NCBI GenBank assembly: GCA_012965455.1
Contig: DTSG01000582.1
Location: 1-20,436 of the forward strand
Origin: Planctomycetaceae bacterium
GTDB lineage: Bacteria; Planctomycetota; Planctomycetia; Pirellulales; Pirellulaceae
Length of the DNA: 20,436 nucleotides
Direction: 5' to 3'
The translations under genes were made by a program, and so were the position numbers. This document shows, piece by piece, positions 8,223 to 16,198 of the stretch. Position 1 is the first letter of the stretch. Every line of letters starts with the position of its first letter. The notes below the pieces were generated by a model that saw nothing but the letters and a program-made list of their open reading frames with translations, did no database searches and was not told the DNA's origin.

Positions 8223-9434
8223 TTATGTGTTGTTTTGCAGCGGACGGAGTAGAAAACTGGTTCTCGCGCAGATTAGGCAGGCGGCACCAAAGAACCAAAA
8301 AATCCATTGCTCGTTTTCATTAGATTTGAAAATGGAAAAGGCGGCGTAGAATATCAACGTGGCCGTACCCCAGGTAACACCCATCGTTAAAGAACTTGCT
8401 AGCCGCTGTCGGTCGGGCATCAGTTGCTGAGCAAAACTAATAAACACGGGCATGGCGATTCCCTGTAAAACTCCAATGGTTAAAGCTAGGATGTGTATTG
8501 GTCCCAGAGAGAGCCCGTTAGTTAAACGTATCCACGGTTGCATATCAACAGCGCCAATAGCAATGACTGGAATCGTTGCCAGCAACGGAGGTAACCATAG
8601 TATTAGTCGTTGGTGGTTCCGCCCGATGCCGAGGGCACAAGAGATTCCTCCGATTCCCAGACCTGCCATGAAAAAACTAGCAACGGCTCCTTTATCCATA
8701 TCACTAAATCCGCTGTCAGCTAATAGGTAAGATAAAACAATGGGAATACCGAGTGCTGGCATGACTCGAAATATGCCACTCGTGAATAACAAACACAATT
8801 CGCGTTTCGGCAATGGTGCCGGAGGCAAGGGCGATGTTTTCACTGGCGCAGCGATTTGTGTTTCAAGTTTTGTATGTGTCCGCCTCAAACCAAGAGTGAC
8901 GATGAGCAGGATTGGTAATCCCCAAGCAAAGTTCCACGTTAACCCTTGAAGTGTAAGTGCGTCAGATATGCTGCCGGCGTAGAGGGGGCCAATGGATTGT
9001 CCGAGATAACCTGACAATGCGAACATGGCCATGAAGCGGCTGCGGTTGTCAGGTGATAGATTTCCTGCTGTTGCCGCACACTCGGGATGGAATGCGGCAA
9101 TGCCAATGCCACCGAGAACCAACAAAGTCACCATCACAGCCGGTGACTCTACATATCCAATCACGGAAAAGCAAAGAAAAGCCAATAATGGTCCAGCCCA
9201 AATGATAAATCGGATTCGATACCGATCCCCCAAAAAACCAAACACCATTTGGCCGCAGGTATCGGTGATCCGCCAAATGATGTACCCATACAAGAATCCC
9301 TCACGTTGCAATCCCATCTGATCTTCCATCGAAGGTAGCAATGGCAGAATAGTGGTAGCGATAATGTCTACGGTAAAATGCGCCAGACATAGCAGTAGTA
9401 GGATTTGTATGACGGTGCGAGCGGGATTAGTCAT
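8223..9434 (-). CDS. MFS transporter, fosmidomycin-resistance (Fsr)-like
   Basis: The 403-residue protein has about twelve hydrophobic segments in two halves, typical of the major facilitator superfamily. The first half contains FGFLGDRYRIR, the MFS loop 2-3 motif, and GGIGIAAFHPECAA, which is characteristic of Fsr-like drug exporters. A charged loop (TKLETQIAAPVKTSPLPPAPLPKREL) separates the halves near residue 200. It is an inner-membrane secondary transporter; the substrate is not predictable and the Fsr resemblance does not prove drug export. Its ATG overlaps the TGA of the HAD phosphatase gene (ATGA, 9431-9434), so the two are translationally coupled. Confidence 0.85.
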   Translation of the reverse strand: MTNPARTVIQILLLLCLAHFTVDIIATTILPLLPSMEDQMGLQREGFLYGYIIWRITDTCGQMVFGFLGDRYRIRFIIWAGPLLAFLCFSVIGYVESPAVMVTLLVLGGIGIAAFHPECAATAGNLSPDNRSRFMAMFALSGYLGQSIGPLYAGSISDALTLQGLTWNFAWGLPILLIVTLGLRRTHTKLETQIAAPVKTSPLPPAPLPKRELCLLFTSGIFRVMPALGIPIVLSYLLADSGFSDMDKGAVASFFMAGLGIGGISCALGIGRNHQRLILWLPPLLATIPVIAIGAVDMQPWIRLTNGLSLGPIHILALTIGVLQGIAMPVFISFAQQLMPDRQRLASSLTMGVTWGTATLIFYAAFSIFKSNENEQWIFWFFGAACLICARTSFLLRPLQNNT

Positions 9435-10177
9435 GCGTCGCTTTGGCTTTCTAGGTATTGCATAAAATCTAAGACTCCGTCAATTTGCTCGAACTGAGAA
9501 ACAAAATCAGCAGCCTCTTTGACTTCCGCAAAAGCATTTGCGGGGCAGCCAAATGTTTCCACTCGATCGGCAATGGCTAAATCGCTTGACGTGTCACCGA
9601 TACCTGCTGTGCGTTTAGGGTCAATGTCGGTTCGCATCAGTAATTGATCGATGCCCGACGCTTTGTTGATCTGTGGCAAATCGCAATTGATATAGAACAG
9701 TGTAGGTGAGACGCGGAATTGCCACCCCCGCTTTTCAAACGCCGCTTTTAATACGGGAATCACACCATGAATAACTTCAGGGTCGGGATGATAGAGCGTT
9801 ACCGAGGCGGATTTTCCAGGCTGCAGCGTGACACCTTGATCCTGAAACATTTCTAACGACAACCGTTCTGCTGCGTGGACCATTTCCAGTTGGTCTGGGG
9901 TAATGGAAGGATCCATACTGTATTGATTATCTCGCGGGTCGAATAGCCAAACTCCATTTTCGGCGACACAAGGGATGTCGCGATTCTGTAAAACTCGACA
10001 TAATGCTTCGACAAACGCAATCGGGCGGCCGGTGCAGAGTGTGAGTTTAGGACGATCGCCTTGTCGGAAGGCTAATTGGTTGTGGCGGGCAATCTGGGCC
10101 AGTTTTTCCAGATTCATCGGCGAGGAATCTTCCGGCGACAGGCAACCGTCAATGTCACTGATAATGAGGTCGTACAT
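9431..10177 (-). CDS. HAD-superfamily phosphatase (class IIB, Cof-like)
   Basis: From the ATG at 10177 the protein starts MYDLIISDIDGCL, with the nucleophile and acid/base Asp pair of HAD enzymes directly at the N-terminus. Motif II is CTGRP, the motif III lysine lies in INKASGID, and motif IV is GIGDTSSDLAI. The cap is inserted after motif II, as in class IIB (Cof, sucrose-phosphatase and phosphoglycolate-phosphatase-like proteins). It is a cytoplasmic, Mg-dependent phosphomonoesterase, probably acting on a sugar phosphate or a similar small molecule. A GTG at 10192 would add five residues; neither start has a clear ribosome site. It lies 35 bases after the selenoprotein gene and overlaps the MFS gene by 4 bases, so it is part of the same run. 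Confidence 0.88.
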   Translation of the reverse strand: MYDLIISDIDGCLSPEDSSPMNLEKLAQIARHNQLAFRQGDRPKLTLCTGRPIAFVEALCRVLQNRDIPCVAENGVWLFDPRDNQYSMDPSITPDQLEMVHAAERLSLEMFQDQGVTLQPGKSASVTLYHPDPEVIHGVIPVLKAAFEKRGWQFRVSPTLFYINCDLPQINKASGIDQLLMRTDIDPKRTAGIGDTSSDLAIADRVETFGCPANAFAEVKEAADFVSQFEQIDGVLDFMQYLESQSDA

Positions 10178-10212
10178 GGAGTGTTGAATCACAGTTGGGA
10201 TTGAATGATTGA

Positions 10213-10731
10213 TTAAGTAGTCGTGAGATCGGCTAGGGTAGGGTAGTGAGACGAGTTTTTCGCCGTAAACTCGGTCTGGATATTTCCCTCCGTGTTAACA
10301 AGAATGGTACCATGCATTTGAGTTACATCGCCAAGGGGTTTTCCAAATCCGCCTCGAAACATCGCTCGTAGTCCCGGTAACCAAACCCGCCACCCCAGAT
10401 ATTGCAGCGGTGTTCCCTGGGGGATTTTGTAAGCCTTGTACGCTGCTTGCTGCGGGTCACAAAGAACAGGCATGGTAAGTTGATATTTTTCTACCAGGGG
10501 AGCAGCTTGCTCTGGGGTTCCCATCACTAACATGACTGGTTGGATGTTGGCTGCCAGGAAATCCTCGAGGCTATTTTGCAGATTGACCATCTGCTCACGA
10601 CAGAACACTCAGCCCAAGTGTCGAGTGAAATAAAACGCTGCCGACATCTCTTCCCAGTACTGGGACAATTCAACAACGGTACCGTCATGCGTTTTCAAGG
10701 AAAGTTGTGGTGCTGGATTAAGGTCAGTCAT
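10213..10731 (-). CDS. peroxiredoxin-like selenoprotein (AhpC-TSA_2 / PRXL2 type) with in-frame UGA
   Basis: Read from the ATG at 10731, the frame gives MTDLNPAPQLSLKTHDG, continues with WEEMSAAFYFTRHLG, meets TGA at codon 41, and goes on VFCREQMVNLQ to a TAA at 10213 (172 residues with Sec). Both sides of the TGA match the AhpC/TSA antioxidant family (AhpC-TSA_2, PRXL2/AAED1-like), whose active site reads R-h-x-G-C-x-F-C. The TGA replaces the first, peroxidatic cysteine, giving U-x-x-C with the second Cys at residue 44. A SECIS-like hairpin follows (10578-10594). TGA still works as a stop here: thymidine kinase, the HAD gene and phoR all end in TGA. The expected product is a cytoplasmic thiol/selenol reductase or peroxidase. 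The alternative is a pseudogene with a single nonsense change, but the frame is otherwise intact. Confidence 0.85.
10578..10594 (-). promoter_or_regulatory. bacterial SECIS element (SelB-binding hairpin)
   Basis: The mRNA reads GCAGAUGGUCAAUCUGC: a perfect 6-bp stem (GCAGAU/AUCUGC) closing the loop GGUCA. The loop begins 21 nt after the UGA. In E. coli fdhF the SelB-recognised GGUC loop lies about 19 nt after the UGA, and bacterial SECIS loops are generally within some 16-37 nt of it. The stem lies inside coding sequence (Gln-Met-Val-Asn-Leu), as required in bacteria. Confidence 0.75.
10609..10611 (-). other. in-frame UGA read as selenocysteine
   Basis: Codon 41 of the peroxiredoxin-like gene is TGA (TCA on the plus strand). 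It sits between GGC (Gly) and GTG-TTC-TGT (Val-Phe-Cys), at the position of the family's catalytic cysteine. Sec insertion is inferred from this placement and from the hairpin just downstream. Confidence 0.8.
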
Positions 10732-10794
10732 TATCTTCGTGCTCTTTTAAGAATTTATATGAACGGACAATGAGATTGTGCGAGTTTCGCTGAT

Positions 10795-11574
10795 TTATGG
10801 GTCTGGTTGTTGCCAAATACTCATACCGCCATCCACCATCAGCATATGTCCACAGACGTGGCGGGCTGCGTCGCTGACAAGGTATACGGCACCGTCGCCA
10901 CAGACGTCGGCTGCTGGGACTTGACCATTGGGTGTGTGTTGTTGCATCCATTTCAAGAATTGGGGATCGTCCAAAGCAGTCGCTGTCAGAGGTGTATAAA
11001 AGAGACCGGGTGCTAGTCCGTTGACTCGGATGTTCAGCGGTGCAAGTGAAACGGCAAGTGTCTTTACCATCGTTTCCACAGCGCCTTTGGAAGTGTCGTA
11101 GGCGGTATGCACGTCTTCTGCGAGCTTCCCGTTGATCGATCCAATAAAGAGAACACGCCCTTTGGTAGCTTGCTGAACCCAGTGTTTGGAAAATTGTTGG
11201 GTTAGAAAATATCCGGCATACACGTTTAGTTGCATCGTTTTATCGAACGTAGCGTAATCCATTTCGAGAAATGGCTTATCGATGTATGTGCCCGCGTTAT
11301 TGACGAGGATGTCGATATCGGGATTCAACTCGAGTGCGTCTGCGCACAGTTGTTGTGTGGCTTGCTGCACGTCACTGGCCAGATCAGCCGTCAATAGTTC
11401 TGCGGTTTGTCCAGTTGTCTGGCATAGTTGCAGAGTTGCTTGTGCTGTGGCGTCATCATGTAGCCCATGGATGACGACATTGGCACCCGCATGTGCCATG
11501 GCGACAGCGATCGCTTGCCCCACACCCTGAGTGGACCCCGTAATCAGTGCATTATGTCCCGTTAGGTCAATCAT
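10795..11574 (-). CDS. short-chain dehydrogenase/reductase (SDR)
   Basis: The 259-residue protein is a classical SDR. It has the TGSTQGVG nucleotide-binding loop (residues 12-19), NNAG at ~92-95, Asn117 in LNVYAG, catalytic Ser146 in IGSINGK, and Tyr159-x3-Lys163 in YDTSK. NGLAPGLFYTPLT and CGHMLMVDGG near the C-terminus are like FabG and glucose-dehydrogenase relatives. It uses NAD(P)H on an alcohol or ketone, probably in the cytoplasm; the substrate is unknown. The ATG at 11574 is preferred over the TTG directly before it. The start overlaps the end of thymidine kinase by 8 bases, and 63 bases separate it from the selenoprotein gene, so all three are likely on one transcript. Confidence 0.9.
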   Translation of the reverse strand: MIDLTGHNALITGSTQGVGQAIAVAMAHAGANVVIHGLHDDATAQATLQLCQTTGQTAELLTADLASDVQQATQQLCADALELNPDIDILVNNAGTYIDKPFLEMDYATFDKTMQLNVYAGYFLTQQFSKHWVQQATKGRVLFIGSINGKLAEDVHTAYDTSKGAVETMVKTLAVSLAPLNIRVNGLAPGLFYTPLTATALDDPQFLKWMQQHTPNGQVPAADVCGDGAVYLVSDAARHVCGHMLMVDGGMSIWQQPDP

Positions 11575-12193
11575 CAAAACCCTCCAGCATTAATTCATCG
11601 TTTCGTCGCGAGGCCATACCTGATTTGAAATGTTGGCGGCAAACGGAAACATATTGGTCATTGCCGCCGATCTTGATTTGAGCACCTTGTTTGATGACAT
11701 TTCCCGCACTGTCTAGGCGGAGGACCATATTGGCTTTGCGGCCACAATGGCAAATGGTTTTCAATTCGGTTAGGTCATCAGCCCAAGCGAGTAGTTGTTC
11801 GCTACCTGGGAAGAGTTCTCCGCGGAAGTCGGTGCGCAAGCCATAGCAAAGGACGGGGATATTGAGTTCGTCGGTAACGTCCGTAAGTTGTACGACTTGT
11901 GCTTTTTCCAGAAACTGAGCTTCATCAATCAGCAGACAATGAATATCGTCTGTAGCTGCTATGTCGCGGACGAGATGAAACAGATTATCGGTGTTGTTGA
12001 AAATAGTTGCTGGTGTCGTGAGCCCGATTCTAGAAGATACATGCCCATCGCCACTACGAGTGTCGATGGCAGGCGTGAGCACCAAGGTTTCCATGCCCCG
12101 TTCTTGGTAGTTATAGCTAGCTTGTAACAGACTTGTTGACTTACCAGCATTCATCGTTGAATAATAAAAGTACAATTTTGCCATGCGCAACAT
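11567..12193 (-). CDS. tdk: thymidine kinase, type II
   Basis: The 208-residue protein has the type II thymidine kinase signature: P-loop STMNAGKST, LLIDEAQFL (Walker B with the catalytic Glu), YGLRTDFRGELFPGS, and the zinc-binding cysteines in ICHCGRKA and VCRQHF. It phosphorylates thymidine to dTMP with ATP in the nucleotide salvage pathway. The ATG at 12193 is taken as start; a second ATG at 12184 gives MAKLYFYYST, which aligns better with known N-termini and is equally possible. It lies after the MFS gene on the same strand (36-base gap) and overlaps the SDR gene by 8 bases. Nothing looks degenerate. Confidence 0.95.
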   Translation of the reverse strand: MLRMAKLYFYYSTMNAGKSTSLLQASYNYQERGMETLVLTPAIDTRSGDGHVSSRIGLTTPATIFNNTDNLFHLVRDIAATDDIHCLLIDEAQFLEKAQVVQLTDVTDELNIPVLCYGLRTDFRGELFPGSEQLLAWADDLTELKTICHCGRKANMVLRLDSAGNVIKQGAQIKIGGNDQYVSVCRQHFKSGMASRRNDELMLEGFDD

Positions 12194-12229
12194 TGTACAC
12201 GATGCCTTTGCCGGCCGTCGCCCCTGCTG

Positions 12230-13459
12230 CTACCGCACTCCGTGTTGGTAAAAGAATATCCCGGAGACGACCGTGACTGTGGCGGCGATGCCCAGAAACA
12301 TTGCGTTGTAGCCTGCCACGACGACAATCCAAGCGATGATTGGCATTCCCACGACCGCGGAGCAGTCAAAAGCCATCATTGCTAGAGCTGTTCCGGTGCC
12401 ACGGTGCTTGGCTGGAAATGATTCGAGTGTCAGGGAAGTCATGCAATGATACGTTAGGCCGTGTCCGGTGCCGCAGCAAAAAGCAGGGATGATCAGAGCC
12501 CATAACCGGACGGGTGTGATAAAACAAAAACTGATATAGCCCACGACCATCGCCACGATACCCACTAACAAAACCTTGCGACGACCGATGCGGTCTGGCG
12601 CGCTTTTGACCAGCAAGCGGATCGTAATACCCCAGCCCGCATAAATTACGTAGAAAATAGTTATAAATCCGACTGTGCCAAAAACCGGAGCCGTTAGCGA
12701 TTCGTCTAAAATAAACTTCTTTAATAAGTGCAGCGGAACGGTCATGCACAAACCAAAAGCAGCGTTGACGTAGACGATACTACCAGGCCAATATTTTTTG
12801 ACGGTGGTTAAAAATCGACGCAGACTTAATGTACCTTTTACTCGATTGCCACCGGTCGCTGGCATGAAAAACAGGATTGCCATCGAGGTTAATATGGACC
12901 CGGAACCGGTCCAGAAGAATAGCTGAAAATCGTAAGCAGTCGGTTGATTTCCTAAAATATAATCTCCCAATAATGGGCCAATAACAAATCCCAAAAAACC
13001 ACTGATGCCTAAAATCCCGATCGCTTCGGTGCGTCGATCTACGGGCGTCGTTACCGTGATATAGGTAATGGAACTAGTAAAGACGCAGGCGACTCCCAAG
13101 CAAATGATTCCGCGGGAAATATACAGCCACGCGTTTACATCGGTGATGAAGAGGTTGGAGAGGAAGCCTGCGAGGAAAAAAACATAACCGGTCATCCACA
13201 TGTTTTTTGAGCCGAAGCGATTGACCATTTGCCCGAGCCAAGGTCGTGCTAAAAAGCTAATGATGACGCCGCTCGAGGTTATATAGCCAAGGTCGATTAA
13301 CGCGCGGTCAGGGTCAGCCTGTAAATATTCGATCCATTGTGCGTAATGTACAAGCAGTGTGTTGGCCGGGACAAACAACAGATTGCAAATAAACGCTAAC
13401 GCAAATGAGCGATCATAAAGTTTGCCGGGTGTCGTGGGCGAGATTGTAGTTGTGGACAT
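12230..13459 (-). CDS. MFS transporter
   Basis: From the ATG at 13459 the protein is 409 residues; a TTG at 13498 would add a Cys-rich stretch (MRFPTCNCLPLCS) that does not look like an MFS N-terminus. About twelve hydrophobic segments are visible. Motifs include RPWLGQMVNRFGSKN (loop 2-3), a second loop APDRIGRRKV in the C-terminal half, and GISGFLGFVIGPLLGDYI in the antiporter-motif region of helix 5. It is an inner-membrane secondary transporter related to drug and sugar exporters, substrate unknown. It follows phoR on the same strand after a 142-base gap with no strong terminator, so read-through from the phosphate operon is possible. Confidence 0.85.
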   Translation of the reverse strand: MSTTTISPTTPGKLYDRSFALAFICNLLFVPANTLLVHYAQWIEYLQADPDRALIDLGYITSSGVIISFLARPWLGQMVNRFGSKNMWMTGYVFFLAGFLSNLFITDVNAWLYISRGIICLGVACVFTSSITYITVTTPVDRRTEAIGILGISGFLGFVIGPLLGDYILGNQPTAYDFQLFFWTGSGSILTSMAILFFMPATGGNRVKGTLSLRRFLTTVKKYWPGSIVYVNAAFGLCMTVPLHLLKKFILDESLTAPVFGTVGFITIFYVIYAGWGITIRLLVKSAPDRIGRRKVLLVGIVAMVVGYISFCFITPVRLWALIIPAFCCGTGHGLTYHCMTSLTLESFPAKHRGTGTALAMMAFDCSAVVGMPIIAWIVVVAGYNAMFLGIAATVTVVSGIFFYQHGVR

Positions 13460-13601
13460 GCTGCAGAGCGGTAGGCAATTACAGGTGGGAAAACGCAATC
13501 GCTCAGTCTAACATTAAATGTAAACCTTATACATTGCGTGATATTGTTTAGCGATAGACCCGACCAGAAAATAAGGGATCGTTTTTTTGATAGCACCACC
13601 C

Positions 13602-15395
13602 TCACGCATCGCCATCATCGACGAGCGGAAATGTGATTTGAAATGTGGTGCCTTGGTCTGCTGCACTGATGACATCGACTTCGGCACCGAAAGCATTGAC
13701 GAGGTGTTTTACAATAGCAAGACCCAACCCCGTGCCACCTAATTGACGAGAACGAGCTTTGTCGACGCGGTAAAATCGCTCAAAAATTCGATCCTGATGA
13801 TCAGCGGGAATTCCAATACCGGTATCGGTGACTTGCAGACGTACGGCTCGTGATTCCGCTTGAATATTGACCGACACCGTACCATCTTCGGGGGTATATT
13901 TCAGTGCGTTGTCGACTAGGTTATCTAAAATTTGTGTTAAACCATCTGCTTCGGCAAAAACCCAAACAGAGTCGATTTGATTGGAAACCAACGTGATGTT
14001 TTTCTTGGCTGCGTGCGATTGGTGATCATTAAGGCAGCGCTGTGCAATTTCCGTCAGATCGACGGATGCGAAATCAGTGACGTTTTCCCCAGACTCCAAT
14101 CTTGCGATACTCAATAAATCCTGAATCAATAGATTAAGGCGGTCTGACTGTTCGACAATACGCGTTAAGAACAGCATGTTGTTATCGTCATCATGAATCG
14201 CTCCGTCAATCAAAGTTTCTGCGAACGCTTGAATGGATGCTAAAGGTGTTTTCAATTCATGAGAGACATTTGCCACAAAGTCGCGGCGCATGTTCTCTAA
14301 TCGATGAATTTCCGTGATGTCATGAAATACGATAATCACACCAGGATTTTTTGAGCTGCTGGAGTGGCTTGAACTGGGAATCGCCGACGCACTCAAAGAG
14401 AGATGTAGTTCATGGGGCGTTAGTAGTTCAATCTTGCCATGAAAGGGTTCATCACTTTTGCGTGCTTTGTGCACCGTTGTTTCAATCATTTGGTTCCGCA
14501 ACACTTCCCAAATTGGGCGACCTTCGTCCCGCTTCACATCCAAAGAGAACATGCGGCATACGGCTTCGTTGGCAAAACGGATACAGTCAGATCCATCGAC
14601 AGCAATGACTCCTTCCTTCATACCTTCTAGTACGACAAGCAACTCATTATGATTTCGCTCGAGTTGTCGCATGCGTTTGCTGAGTGTTTTGCTGAGGTTG
14701 TTCAGCGTTTGTCCGAGTTCGTCAAATTCGTTACCTTTGGATAAGTTGCGTGGCTTTTTGATTTGGCCGGAAGTCAATTCACGAGCTTCTTCGATAAGGT
14801 GCACGACGGGCTGAGTCATTTTTGAAATCCCAATTCCCGCGATACTGAGTCCACCGACAATGATGATTAACACGAGTGTCGCAATTTTAAATTGTATATC
14901 GGCGACCTGGTCAGAAATTTGCTGTGTGTTAACAGCCGCACGGACACAACCGACGGTCGTGCCTTGATGCTCGATCCGGTAGGCAATATACAGCATTTCA
15001 ATTCCCAACGAGTCACTAAAACGTTTGCTGCTGCCGTTGCCAGTCTTCAAGGCTGTAATTAACTCGGGTCGGTCACCATGATTGTCGAGTTGCTGCGGAT
15101 CTTTGTGCGAGTCAGCAAATACTTGACCCTGTTTCCCAACCAACGTGATACGGGTGTTTATTTGTGAGGCCATGGTTTGGATCACACTTTGAAAATCTTC
15201 AATATCTTGGTGGGCGAGAGCTTCTTCTGCCGGACTCTGCAACGCTATTGCTGTGTTACGTAAACGCAATTCAAGTTGGCGGATTATTTGTTCCTGTTGC
15301 CAACGAATGGTCGTGGCACCACCGATAACGCTGCTGAGAATAATCAGCAGCGAAAAATAAGTGAATGGTTTCCAGAATAATCGTGTTGACCACAT
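13602..15395 (-). CDS. phoR: phosphate-regulon sensor histidine kinase PhoR
   Basis: The 597-residue protein has a membrane segment (~10-30), an extracytoplasmic domain (~31-168), a second membrane segment (~169-190), HAMP (~191-245), PAS (~250-365, GMKEGVIAVDG), HisKA with VSHELKTP (His379), and an ATPase domain with LDNLVDNALKYTPEDG, DTGIGIP and GGTGLGLAI. A Ser-rich stretch (SSSHSSSSKN, ~341-350) interrupts the PAS region. The periplasmic domain makes it like the PhoR of Gram-positive bacteria and unlike the short-looped E. coli PhoR. It should phosphorylate PhoB when phosphate is scarce, with PhoU and Pst transmitting the signal. It is the last pho gene of the run, 74 bases after phoB. 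Confidence 0.92.
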   Translation of the reverse strand: MWSTRLFWKPFTYFSLLIILSSVIGGATTIRWQQEQIIRQLELRLRNTAIALQSPAEEALAHQDIEDFQSVIQTMASQINTRITLVGKQGQVFADSHKDPQQLDNHGDRPELITALKTGNGSSKRFSDSLGIEMLYIAYRIEHQGTTVGCVRAAVNTQQISDQVADIQFKIATLVLIIIVGGLSIAGIGISKMTQPVVHLIEEARELTSGQIKKPRNLSKGNEFDELGQTLNNLSKTLSKRMRQLERNHNELLVVLEGMKEGVIAVDGSDCIRFANEAVCRMFSLDVKRDEGRPIWEVLRNQMIETTVHKARKSDEPFHGKIELLTPHELHLSLSASAIPSSSHSSSSKNPGVIIVFHDITEIHRLENMRRDFVANVSHELKTPLASIQAFAETLIDGAIHDDDNNMLFLTRIVEQSDRLNLLIQDLLSIARLESGENVTDFASVDLTEIAQRCLNDHQSHAAKKNITLVSNQIDSVWVFAEADGLTQILDNLVDNALKYTPEDGTVSVNIQAESRAVRLQVTDTGIGIPADHQDRIFERFYRVDKARSRQLGGTGLGLAIVKHLVNAFGAEVDVISAADQGTTFQITFPLVDDGDA

Positions 15396-15427
15396 AAGGT
15401 TGATTTCAAGTTAATAATAGACAGGAA

Positions 15428-15447
15428 AGAAACAAAAAATTGTTTCT
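15428..15447. repeat. perfect inverted repeat in the phoB-phoR gap
   Basis: AGAAACAAAAAATTGTTTCT is an 8-bp perfect inverted repeat around AAAA, 23 bases after the phoB stop and 32 bases before the phoR start. The stem is A/T-rich and has no U-tract on the minus strand beyond its loop. It could be a weak hairpin that sets the phoB:phoR ratio, or a protein-binding site. Confidence 0.5.
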
Positions 15448-15469
15448 GGGTATCTGCCGTTAAATTGTG

Positions 15470-16159
15470 TTATTGGTTTCTATAGCGATATCCGATTCCG
15501 CGGACAGTCTCGATAAAATCGCCACAGTCGCCTAGTTTTTTGCGGAGCGCTCGAATATGTACGTCGATGGTTCGTTCAAGCACGATGGTATCATCACCCA
15601 TAATGGCATTCATCAGGTCCGCTCTGTTAAAGACTCGCCCGGGGTGTTTCATTAAGTGCCACAGTAAATCAAATTCGGTTGGTGTAAATGCAATGTCTTC
15701 ATCGCCAACAGTCACTCTAAATTGAATACGATCTAAGACAATTCCGTCGGCTGCTAGTCGGCCGGACTCATCGTCGCTGGACCCTTCCGTGCGTCTCAAT
15801 AAGGACTTTATACGTTCCAACAGAATACGCATTTTGAATGGTTTGGTGACATAGTCATCGGCTCCCATTTGGAACCCAACGAGCTGATCGATTTCTTCGC
15901 CTCGAGCGGTCATCATTAACACAGGAAGGTGTTTGATGAGTGGATCACTGCGAATGTGCCGGCAGACTTCGAAGCCATCCATGCCCGGTAACATGATGTC
16001 AAGCAATACAATGTCTGGGACATGTTTGCGAACACCTGCGAGACCGGCAGTGCCATCGTCAAAAACGAGAACCTGGTATCCACGTGACTCGAGATTGTAT
16101 GTCAGAATCTCTTGTAACGAGGGTTCATCTTCGATAATGAGAACGGTTTGAGTTGTCAT
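15470..16159 (-). CDS. phoB: phosphate-regulon response regulator PhoB
   Basis: The 229-residue OmpR-family regulator has a receiver domain with acidic residues Glu10 and Asp11, phospho-acceptor Asp54 in VLLDIMLPGMDG, Thr84, and Lys106 in VTKPF. A winged-helix DNA-binding domain follows: FTPTEFDLLWHLMKHPGRVF, then ERTIDVHIRALRKKLG and VRGIGYRY. Phosphorylated by PhoR, it should activate phosphate-starvation promoters, probably including the one for this operon. The ATG at 16159 has AAGAGGTC seven bases upstream, one of the better ribosome sites in the window. It follows phoU by 39 bases. Confidence 0.93.
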   Translation of the reverse strand: MTTQTVLIIEDEPSLQEILTYNLESRGYQVLVFDDGTAGLAGVRKHVPDIVLLDIMLPGMDGFEVCRHIRSDPLIKHLPVLMMTARGEEIDQLVGFQMGADDYVTKPFKMRILLERIKSLLRRTEGSSDDESGRLAADGIVLDRIQFRVTVGDEDIAFTPTEFDLLWHLMKHPGRVFNRADLMNAIMGDDTIVLERTIDVHIRALRKKLGDCGDFIETVRGIGYRYRNQ

Positions 16160-16198
16160 ATTGAAAGACCTCTTGTAAAAGACGTCGTATGTTTAATG

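Noticed and set aside
10213..10608. A stand-alone 131-residue protein starting at GTG 10608
   Set aside because: It begins right after the TGA, lacks the N-terminal strand and first active-site residue of its family, and has no ribosome site. The readthrough frame explains the missing part.
10213..10731. Pseudogene by a Cys-to-stop change
   Set aside because: The rest of the frame is intact on both sides and a GGUC-loop hairpin lies at the SECIS distance. It remains the main alternative until selB/selC are checked.
13499..13601. Terminator or small gene between phoR and the MFS gene
   Set aside because: There is an A-run and AT-rich sequence but no stable stem and no credible coding frame with a start.
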